DNA of 64,000 bases from Nematopogon swammerdamellus (lineage: Eukaryota > Arthropoda > Insecta > Lepidoptera > Adelidae): NCBI GenBank assembly GCA_946902875.1, contig OX336345.1:15903395-15967394 (forward strand). The letters are read 5' to 3'. The position numbers were made by a program, and so were the translations under genes. Positions within the stretch are counted from its first letter, which is position 1. Each line of letters begins with the position of its first letter. The notes under the pieces were generated by a model. That model ran no database searches. It had not been told where the DNA came from and saw nothing but the letters and a program-made list of their open reading frames with translations. Of this stretch, positions 56,125 to 64,000 are shown one piece after another.

Positions 56125-56190
56125 AGGTGACATGCCAGTGCTCCCATTGGTTGTGCCGGCTAGACTGAACTGGACGGAATACCTACAGTT
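56125..56190 (-). mobile_element. SINE-A fragment
   Basis: 'aggtgacatgccagtgctcc' and 'gtgccggctagactgaactg'. Confidence 0.6.
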
Positions 56191-56624
56191 TGCTATTTCC
56201 AGTTGTGTGTTGGACACTTGAAACCGAAATGTGGCGCGTGAATGTGACGCAAATTATGTGATATGATACCAAGAGGGGCATCACAAAGCCATCTGTGACG
56301 TCAGTGTCGTGTCACGCTTGGAATCGAACCACCTGGCGGCGACGGTAGTGCGCTTCATTCCCGATTTTCATGCAAGGCCAAACTTCCTCTCGGGAGCCAG
56401 ATGGTACAGGCACGCGCTCTGTATGGGCCCTCTGAAGATTTCGTTTCCCCTTTTCCTTCATGTCATCCCGGTATTATCTACGATTCAACTTTCAAGGTAA
56501 GGTTTTGGAGCAAAGGGGAGGAAACTCCGATTTACATTGTGAGCGAGTCTGAGAACCACGAGCCACAAAAGAAATAGCTTACTTAATAGACATACTTATT
56601 CGTATATTATACATATGTATGTTA
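56191..56624. other. No supported gene
   Basis: A plus frame of about 60 codons ends near a donor-like TTTCAAG|GTAAGG (about 56497), but no motif or acceptor supports an exon. Confidence 0.3.
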
Positions 56625-57026
56625 TATAAGGTGTTTCGTTAGCCAAGTCAATAACTTCGGGAGGGTTACATACAAACTCAAATAAACAGGATACGCAAAA
56701 AAAATTATATGTTTTTAGCATTACTTTTCGAGAAATTTAACAAAACATGTTTGCTACCTAAACATTAACCTGTGTGTAACAGTAGGTAACATGCATTGTA
56801 CGGGGTCAATGACCGTACTATGTTCAAACGCAGAACAGCTGTTTGTTGTAAATGAGTCACAAGGTCACTATGATTGGTTTTTACAGCTACTTATTTCATT
56901 TTATTTTTTAATTTGTTAGGAGAAAAAATGCTCCTATAAACATATGTTTTTTTTGCGTAAAGTGTTTGTTTGAGTGCGTATGTAACCCTCCCGAAGTTAT
57001 TGACATGACTAACGAAACACCTTATA
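56625..57026. mobile_element. MITE-1 copy c
   Basis: 'tataaggtgtttcgttagcc' left, 'catgactaacgaaacacctt' + 'ata' right; the interior is nearly identical to copy a. Full length, 402 bp. Confidence 0.9.
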
Positions 57027-57465
57027 ACATATACCTATATAATAATCTGTGAGCATTTTGCTCTTTAAACAATTATGCGCACCTTTCAGAATAAATCGAC
57101 GACAAATTAAGAGAGAGAAAAGCAAGATGCGTCCTGACAGCAGCGAAGCCTACATAAGTATACCACTGCCAAATAATAATTCTAAAAGTATACTAATTTT
57201 AAATAACCATGAAATACTGTGTGTATCAAGTAGTTTTTAACCCCCGACGCATAAAACGGAGGGGTGTTATATTTGAACTGACTATTCGTGACAAAATACA
57301 CCCGAGTCTCATTAAAAGTGAAACACTCTCTAAAGCTGAGTTGTTCTATTCTTTCTTCACAAAGTTTGGAAATTAAAAAGTGTTTCCCAGCGAGCTATAT
57401 AACTAGAGCATGCGCTACGAAGAAAATTTCAAAGAAACCAGTCGCATCGCAATAACTAAGCTACA
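57027..57465. other. Unassigned, repeat-F 5' fragment at 57238-57275
   Basis: 'aacccccgacgcataaaacg' + 'gaggggtgttat' is the start of repeat F. The rest has no feature. Confidence 0.45.
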
Positions 57466-57467
57466 TA

Positions 57468-57778
57468 CCACACACTGTATCCCGACAATCGGGGTCAGCA
57501 GAGTAATAGGTGTTGTGCTGCAAGGACTCAGAGACAACACCGACCAAAACGATTAGCAAAGTATTAGGACTAGCTAACTACGAGTATATCAAGCAGCAAG
57601 TAAGACACGAAGACTCATCTACTGCATAACTCGGCGCAAGGACCGTGCCATGGTGAGATATAGCTATCCTGTCGCCTTTTAGCACGGCATCTTTCTTGTC
57701 CTTATCCCTTAGTCGCCTTTTACGACATGCACGGGGTGAAATGCAGTGGTGCTTTTCTTCTTAAGTACCGGACCCACA
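57468..57778 (-). repeat. Rep-C copy, longest
   Basis: 'actgtatcccgacaatcggg' through 'gccttttacgacatgcacgg' and 'aagtaccggacccac'. Confidence 0.75.
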
Positions 57779-58558
57779 ACTAAGCTATGATGATGAGGGA
57801 ATGTGGCGGGGTGGCGGCCTGGACGACCGCACCAGAGCCAAGCGGTATAGAGAGGGTGCTAGCGTGCGCAGCGAGCGGGAGAGGGGTAGCGGAGTTTGAC
57901 GCGGGTGATGCGCGCGCGCGGACGACACGGCGATGTAGCGACACGTCTCGTAATCGACATTTAATTGCACTTCATGGCGGTATAATCGGTTTCAGAATCT
58001 CTTTTCTTCGCTGCTCTTATAAAATTCTCACGGTGTCAGTTTAATTGTCCCCTCACTAAAAACGCTAGATAAGTGTTACCTATGTAAATTTGCTTTGTAT
58101 CGATTGCAACCATTTACTTTCGAAGGTTGCAACATGCCAAGATTATGCCGTCGCTCTCTATCGACTGACATGTTTATTCCAACGCCGCTATGGAAACCGG
58201 CCATTTGGGGGAAAATCGATACAGAAATAAAACAGTTATCACTTTATCAGTTAACATGTATATTTACAGCCATGCGAAACCGCCAGCAGTTTAATCAATT
58301 TATCAATTTCACTTAGTAAATTTTGCCCGTTACGTAGATAGGTCGCGGTTAAGTTTGAGCCTTATCAGCGAGTATATCTGACAGATATATTCGAATGTGT
58401 GATGTGGTTGTTTATAAGGTTTACTCATTGATTTATTTATTGCTCGGAGGGTTTAATAAATAAGTGTATAGATAGACAAATAAACAGAGACATGCTAATT
58501 CGTGCAACAGGGACGACAGTGTACTTATTTGTAATTCGCATTGTATGTATTTATTTAC
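57779..58558. other. No supported gene
   Basis: 57790-57925 is GC-rich and open on both strands. A 73-codon plus frame at 58095-58316 has no splice support. Confidence 0.3.
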
Positions 58559-58559
58559 A

Positions 58560-58990
58560 CTAATATTAAAATTACAAATTTAAAAAACCCCGACCCTTAT
58601 AAGCCAAAAATAATTTTCGTGTACTTTACTAAAAGGAGTCGGGGAACCGCTAAGTAAATTCCCGCGCAGCCCTGAGTTTTTTTTTATATTTTATTTACTT
58701 AGCGGTCCCCCGACTCCTTTAAGTAAGTAAACGGAAATTATTTTCGAATTTGTAATTAAACTTTTATTTCAGGCTTTTTTAAAAAAACTGCATGCAAATC
58801 GGTCCACTTTTTAAGATAATTATTTTTTTTGTTACAAACCTAGCTAACAATAATCTTGATTAAACCAGCTTTCCAATTAAAAAAACCGCATCCAAATCAG
58901 TCCATCCGTTTGGGAGCTACGATGCCACAGACAGACACACCGATAAACATACACGTATAACACTCTCTTTTTTCGTCGGGGGTTAATAAA
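58560..58990 (-). mobile_element. Repeat F copy with nested foldback
   Basis: Foldback arms 58570-58658 and 58692-58757 ('aaggagtcggggaaccgcta' and complement). Then 'tgcatgcaaatcggtccact', 'ttgggagctacgatgccaca' and end 'cgtcgggggtt'. Confidence 0.65.
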
Positions 58991-59029
58991 GAGGTAAAGT
59001 TTGTAAGTTTAGAAGTAGGAGGTAATCTC

Positions 59030-59106
59030 CGAAAATACTCATCCGATTATTCTTTGACCAATATTTAGAATGGACATTCAGGGAAGCCGCGGGCAAAAGC
59101 TAGTTT
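59030..59106 (+). mobile_element. Helitron-like element H 3' end
   Basis: 'ggaagccgcgggcaaaagct' + 'agt': the CTAGT-type terminus is the clearest of the H copies. Confidence 0.55.
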
Positions 59107-59689
59107 ATAATCAGTTCACCTGCTAAATGTGTTAGTACATTATGTTATTCTGTCGGATTTTACTTAAAAGGTTTAAACATTATTTATTTATAAATGTCAT
59201 TCTATTTAGTATCTGTTCTGATCTAATAAGTACATTGACCGCGCTATTATCTAAAAACGAGTAATTTGTAATATTAGTTTTTAGAAACTCAAAAAGGCCT
59301 TAGTAAGTTCCTCGTGGTACAATAGGTATATCTTTTTTCCACTCAAACTGGGCGGCTGTGCTCGAGTTCGCAGCCTCGGGCACAGCCAATAGCACCCCCG
59401 TTTATCTAAAACCTGATTAAACTTGACCTTCCGGATTTGAAGTGGGTGGATAAATTCAAGGACTCAGTCGAATCCCACTCAAGCTTGTGGATAAACTTGT
59501 GCCAAGTCAGGTGTTGTGTATCTGGGGAGAGGCATTTCAATTTAATACATTGAAATATTAATTCAAGCTGAATGGCAATGGGTGTACACAAGGAGGATAC
59601 CTACTACTAGGTAGGTATGCTCGGTGGGTGTACATGTTGATCACCGTAAGTCATTTCGAGGTGTATGGGACCACCACATTTTTCTGATT
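59107..59689. other. Mostly unassigned; Rep-G relic 59340-59400 (-)
   Basis: 'aaactgggcggctgtgctcg' and 'tcgggcacagccaatagc'. No exon. Confidence 0.4.
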
Positions 59690-60470
59690 TATTTTAAGCG
59701 CGCCATGTGGCGTCAAGCGACCCACAATGTGTCTAACGACGCCCACGGACATTAGGTCGTATGCGGGGGTTGTGAATGCCATGCCGGCCTGACAGGTGCC
59801 TATTCACCGCCCTATTGAAGGACCCGAGACTGTGCTTGGGGAGAAATATATTGGCAGGGAGGGCGTCCCAGAATTTACCAGTTCTGTGGAGGAGATCTGC
59901 AGAACCGATCGGTACGCATCCGCGGTAAGTCGGCAAGAACATGTTCTTGCCCCGTGGAATAATCGTTAAACTTTATGAAATAACGTGTACTCATTATTGT
60001 GAAAGTGTTATTTTTTCTGTAAATTCCCTTTAAAAAAATTTAAATAGACTGGTTGACAGGCAAAGATTGCCTTAGGCAATAAGTTCGTCATTTGTAATAT
60101 ATTTTATATATTACAAATGACGAACTTATTAAATCAAATAAATAGGAGCCGACATCCCTACGGAGTTGCAGTGTTTCTAAATCGCGGGACACCTCGGGGT
60201 CACCCACCCCACCAGTCGCACGGCATGGATTGAGTCCAGAGGCGCTAGCTGGTACCTATTTAGCTGAGCCATCCCACTAGTGCGAGCAGAACTCCAAGAC
60301 ATAATCTGCGTTTTATACGAAAGCAGCTTTTGGCCCGACGGACGTGGAGTAGCGCCGCACCTTATTGAGTACGCCCAGCTTTTTAGAAGCCAGGCTTGGC
60401 CTTGCCCCCAATATGGCGCCTAAAGTTTACAGTTAGACTCCGAGGACGACGATGTGTTCGGTTGTAACGA
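59690..60470 (-). pseudogene. CR1-like LINE, 5'-truncated, pseudogenised
   Basis: Two blocks of one element on the minus strand. Upstream block 60125-60470 translates in pieces as 'ASKKLGVLNKVRRYSTSVGP', 'WDGSAKYQLAPLDSIHAVRL' and 'LETLQLRRDVGS', typical of the thumb region of CR1 RT. Downstream block 59733-59942 gives 'FLPTYRGCVPIGSADLLHR', 'TGKFWDALPANIFLPKHSLG' and 'FNRAVNRHLSGRHGIHNP', the C-terminus, then the 3' UTR to 59690. The part between (about 59945-60120) is replaced by AT-rich sequence with a perfect hairpin. Several frameshifts; inactive. Confidence 0.7.
60078..60130. repeat. Perfect 24-bp-arm hairpin inside LINE relic
   Basis: Arms 'aataagttcgtcatttgtaa' + 'tata' and complement, loop tttta (60102-60106). 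Confidence 0.8.
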
Positions 60471-60544
60471 GAACTAGTTCGAGAACTAGTGAATCGATTT
60501 AGAACAATGTAATCTCATGTATCTCCGACTATTCAACATTATGA

Positions 60545-60705
60545 CATTGTCGTTTCCCGCAACGCCCCGAGGGTTCTAGAATCGAATCCGGCGCGTACCA
60601 ATGAGTTTTTTTTTTCTGATTTAAAAACTTGCACTTCTTCACCAGCTGCTCCATGGTTCGGATTCCATGTCCACTATAGGTCCACCGGTTTGTCCGCCTT
60701 TGTCA
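60545..60705 (+). mobile_element. SINE-B head fragment
   Basis: 'ctagaatcgaatccggcgcg' (B-box-like), 'taccaatgagtttttttttt', 'caccagctgctccatggttc' and 'ctataggtccaccgg'. Tail absent. Confidence 0.6.
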
Positions 60706-61164
60706 CACATAGTGGCGTATTCATTTTTCTAAATGCCGCGAGCAAGGTTATTTGTCACAAACACGGAAGCAACACATAATTAATGTCACAAAATATTGAA
60801 CCAACAAGACGATTTCAAAAGCTGCCTAAATGCGGCATTATCCATGCCTGCTCTTGGCACTTTGCAAGGCACCTCGGGCTCTCGGAAACGGATGTCGACT
60901 GCCGCTGCCGGGTACGGTAAGGTCGACGTAACTTCATGAATAATACCCGAATTACAATTTGTTTTGCCCGATATTTGGTAGCGGAGTGTAGGCGGCAAGT
61001 CGCGTCCCGGGGGTATTCCGAGCTCGCCTTGAGTAGGGTAGCCGTCTACTTACATCTATCAAATCAGTAGCGAGAGAGAGAGAGCGCAGTATGTTACAAA
61101 TTTATTTGAATTTCTGTCTCGAAAGTAGATAGCTAAATAGACATATAGATGGCGACCGACGACA
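60706..61164. other. No supported gene
   Basis: Single-copy-looking, with a short (GA)n run at 61070-61083. Confidence 0.3.
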
Positions 61165-62684
61165 CACACTGTGTCGCGCAGTATGGGAAGCTTGGTCAAA
61201 ACTCCATGATGATGTTTTGTAACTTCTTTTTTCATGATTATTTAATATATACAATATAGTTAATTTTCATGTAGGTAAGGTGAGCAAAAAAAACATAATT
61301 TTTGTTTGTACTTTTTATTTATTTTTAATACATCTAGTTATTTCTTGGAAGAGTATTAATCGTATTCACCTTTCAGCCATTCTTCATATTTTGGATCACT
61401 GAACAAACGGTCTTTTTTTCGTTGCACTCTCACATAATAAGATTTAAAAGTATATTTAAATTTAATTAAGTTATTTTTCAAGCTTTGGCTATCTTCCTCC
61501 GAACATCGAGTTTTCTTCATCTCATCACATACTGGATCACATGGTTGAACTTTGTGTCTATATTTTTTGCTGGATCCTTAAAACATATTTCGATCAATTG
61601 CCTCCGCGTACCTTCTGCAGGATCTGGAAAAAAAACCGGTAGAGTGCGAGTCGGACTCACGCACCGAGAGTTTCGTACCACCACGTCAACTTGGTGATAA
61701 TTTGGGTTTTAAAAAAAAATTAAATTAATTTAGAAAATGTAAAAAAAATTTTTTTCTTAATCGTTTCAGTTTCATGCCAGGAACAAAAAAGTCTTCCAGC
61801 ACATAGATCTCTTTCTTTCAGAAATAGTGAAAAACCACAATTTTTGTTTTATTAGTATGGAATAGAAAGAATTAGATTTTTTTTTTACCAACTTACACGT
61901 GTTACATCATAATGGTAATGAAGACTTTTTTGTTACTGTTATGAAACTGAATCGGTTAGGCTATAAAAATCAAACACCTATTTTTTCATTCAAATACATA
62001 AAAAAATATTTTACATAAAAAAAAAGCCCAAGGTCCAAAAAATATTATATTGGTTTTACTCCCTATATGATACAGAACCCCCCCTTAGCGTACTATTAAC
62101 TAATTTTTAAAGACCTAATAGTAATTATAATTTTAAAAAGCTCGCACTGTTACCTAGGTCACATTTTTAACTTTTTTTTTCAAATGCGCAAATTTGCGCA
62201 AACTTTTTTTGGTGATATGACACCTGTATTAGTGTACCAATTATGCCTTATTTATGTTTTACGTGGAAAACGCTGGAAACACGTACTAAATGCTTAGATA
62301 ATTCAGAAAATACAACATTTTTAAAGGTTACCTTTTAAAATATATTAATAAAACATTACATGCTTATATTTAAACAAACATATATTTACAATGATGTACG
62401 TACCTTCCAGAATATCCTCCATTTTTCAGAATTAAAAAAGATGGAATACGAACAACGATACACCTCAAACGAAATCATGAACTTTTCTTTAAAACGTACG
62501 CATCGCCGAGAAGGCAATGTTCAACTGTCAAATACACAAATGCTAGTGCATCCTAACGCGTCCAATGACTGAAGGGGGGTGGAGCGGTTACTAGTCCCCA
62601 CTCCTAATTAGGTTGCGACGTTGGAGAACCACTTTCGCGTTTTTTACTTATGACCAAGCTTCCCATACTGCGCGACACAGTGTG
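61165..62684 (-). mobile_element. TIR DNA transposon, 1520 bp, 34-bp perfect TIRs, 5-bp TSD
   Basis: TIRs 61165-61198 and 62651-62684 are exact inverted repeats, starting CACACTGTGTCGCGCAGTAT. The 5 bp on each side are both CGACA (61160-61164 and 62685-62689), a clean target-site duplication. The interior is AT-rich and holds a small spliced gene on the minus strand. A repeat-E end (61626-61682) and a degenerate MITE-2-like end (about 62065-62120) lie inside. Terminal CAC and a GC-rich 5-bp duplication recall Transib-type elements, but no transposase is present, so the superfamily stays open. Confidence 0.85.
61359..62440 (-). pseudogene. Small ORF of the TIR transposon, spliced, one frameshift
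   Basis: Exon 1 (about 62422-62440): ATGGAGGATATTCTGGAAG followed by donor GTACGTAC. Exon 2 starts after acceptor TTTTTTTTCCAG near 61624 and continues in frame with DPAEGTRRQLIEICFKDPAK. There one A seems missing in the run GCAAAAAATA; the next frame carries on as KYRHKVQPCDPVCDEMKKT, then YTFKSYYVRVQRKKDRLFSD and PKYEEWLKGEYD, ending TAA near 61359. The product would be about 95 residues, very basic, with Cys in a CDPVC motif. It is too small for a transposase; it could be an accessory DNA-binding protein or the tail of a lost transposase. Not recognised. Confidence 0.5.
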
Positions 62685-62689
62685 CGACA

Positions 62690-63000
62690 CCGCAGCCGCA
62701 GCCTCCGCCGTCTCCGCGCCGCCGCGCCGCCACCCCGGCGCGCGCCGCGCCGCCTGCGCATCGCGCTGTCGTTCAACTCCTCGTACTTTTCACTGTCTTG
62801 AACGGACGACGATGGACGTCACGCACGACCGTTCCGATCCACTTATTGCACATAAAAACAGTGTTTTCCTATCATTGAGTAGACATAAGACTAGTTTTTA
62901 GAATAGATATGTTATATATAACATAATTTATTATTGTAGTAGTGTCCTACTTGAAGAAAAACCGAATAAATAAATAAAATAAAAATAAATAGATTGCTCC
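62690..63000. other. GC-rich patch then AT-rich, no gene
   Basis: 62690-62775 is very GC-rich (CGC/GCC), directly beside the transposon insertion, and may be a promoter-type CpG-rich segment. Frames through it are unsupported. Confidence 0.3.
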
Positions 63001-63095
63001 AAAAATATTTAGTACGAAATACAATTTACAATAGGAGCAAAGGCGGGCTTTCCTCTTACAGAGATTTCTTCCAGTCAACCTTTGGATGTTTTAGA
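63000..63095 (-). repeat. Rep-D fragment
   Basis: 'aggagcaaaggcgggctttc' and 'ccagtcaacctttggatg'. Confidence 0.6.
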
Positions 63096-63588
63096 GAAGT
63101 ATTTTATGAAATTTAAGTACGTATTAGTTAGTAAATACTTATAATATGTAGAAAGTATTAATTTTGGAGGTAGAGCTTTCTGACGTCAGTCCTCCAATCC
63201 GTCACATACTACAGACCAGACGCACTCTTCAAATATCAAACCAAGGAGGGGTCCTAAAAAGACGAAAATAATAAAAACAATTAAAGTGCATAATCGTGCT
63301 GAAAACAGCAAAACGAGAAACTTTTGTTCAATCAGTACAAGTTGAAGAGAATTCCGTTCCTAGCTGAGGAATCCACTGAACGTCAAATTTGGTGAAATTA
63401 TTGTAGAGACTGTCATGTCTCTCGAATTTCCACAAAATGTATGCTCATTTCGAATAGAGCGTTCGTCTCTGTTAAAAATTCAACGGCTTTACTAACACTT
63501 TCAGAGGGTTTATTGTGTTTGCTGTTATAAGCAGCATTACTGTTACCCATAATTAAATCGAAATCTATATATCCTTTAATATTTTTAG
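63096..63588. other. No feature recognised
   Basis: No coding or repeat signal recognised. Confidence 0.3.
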
Positions 63589-63589
63589 T

Positions 63590-63770
63590 ACCGCACTGAA
63601 TGAACGTTTGGTCGAAGCAACTCAGTAAATACTTTGTGTTTTCCGTTCATTGTAGCCGGTACGACCAAAGGAAAACAATGACATGGTACCTGGTTCATCG
63701 AGGTGTTATGGGTTAATATCGCGGGCGTAGTAGGAAGGTAGCCAACCGTGTCAGGATCATTAAAAACATT
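63590..63770 (+). mobile_element. SINE-A copy, head missing, diverged
   Basis: 'taccgcactgaatgaacgtt', 'ttttccgttcattgtagccg', 'aaccgtgtcaggatcattaa'. The oldest-looking of the long copies. Confidence 0.7.
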
Positions 63771-64000
63771 TTTGTTTTGTACTTTATACATTTGTTTTGT
63801 ACATTGTGTTCAGAACTATTCCAGACTTAAAATTATTATTCAGAAGTAAAATAAAATAGTGTTGCGTCTTTAAACCACTACCACACCGGCTGGTAATGAA
63901 CCTCGGGCCTACAGGCAGGTGCCTGGAATGGAATGCAAACTAATTGCTTGAAAACCCGAGCGACGTGGTACGATGTGGAACCACGAGACTGCGAGATTGG
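63771..64000. other. No feature recognised
   Basis: Window end; nothing supported. Confidence 0.3.

Noticed and set aside
57787..58044. 85-codon GC-rich gene
   Set aside because: GC-rich DNA is open on both strands here; no splice sites, domain or codon bias.

Overview
This is a 64 kb piece of an insect nuclear genome, almost certainly a moth or butterfly (Lepidoptera). The sequence is AT-rich and dominated by interspersed repeats of lepidopteran type: Helitron-like non-autonomous elements carrying (CTGT)n/(CCGT)n microsatellites and a 'GTGCGCGAGTCCGACTCGCAC'-like 3' hairpin, SINEs, CR1-like and RTE-like LINE 3' ends, and many foldback (palindromic) MITEs. No bacterial operon, CRISPR array, rRNA gene or free-standing tRNA gene is present. 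The species cannot be named from the sequence alone.

Host-gene content is sparse. The best candidates are (i) two minus-strand exons at 37846-38016 and 36711-36971, with a consensus donor (GTGAGT) and a pyrimidine-rich acceptor, both phase 0, joining into one open frame that ends in a stop; (ii) a minus-strand terminal exon at 39534-39841 with a strong acceptor, a stop codon and an AATAAA signal about 75 bp downstream; and (iii) a 99-bp plus-strand exon-like segment at 25554-25652, phase 0 at both sides. None could be matched to a known family, so no function is given. The rest is intergenic or intronic.

Region by region. 0-9 kb: LINE 3' ends, SINEs, Helitron-like copies and a 407-bp palindrome with an internal 100-bp tandem duplication. 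9-13 kb: a hAT-type MITE with an 8-bp target duplication, MITE-1, and a 66-bp perfect inverted repeat at its end. 14-31 kb: a cluster of SINE-A and SINE-B copies, RTE-like and CR1-like remnants, and several TIR elements. 31-34 kb: a foldback element, a 42-bp minisatellite, and MITE-1 abutting MITE-2. 36-40 kb: the minus-strand gene candidates. 41-46.5 kb: three foldbacks, including a 504-bp near-perfect palindrome, followed by a 14-copy 130-bp tandem array. 50-51.3 kb: the longest coding relic, a 5'-truncated CR1-like reverse transcriptase. 53.8-54.6 kb: two adjacent foldbacks. 56-60 kb: MITE-1, foldback and CR1-like remnants. 61.2-62.7 kb: a complete 1520-bp TIR transposon with a 5-bp target duplication and a small spliced, frameshifted ORF.

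The parts form a retrotransposition network. SINE-A has a composite Pol III head (tRNA-like A and B boxes around a 5S-rRNA-like block). SINE-B has a tRNA-like head. Both carry the same central domain of about 200 bp, and the 3' tail of SINE-B matches the 3' end of the CR1-like LINE at 50.2-51.3 kb, which suggests that this LINE mobilises SINE-B.
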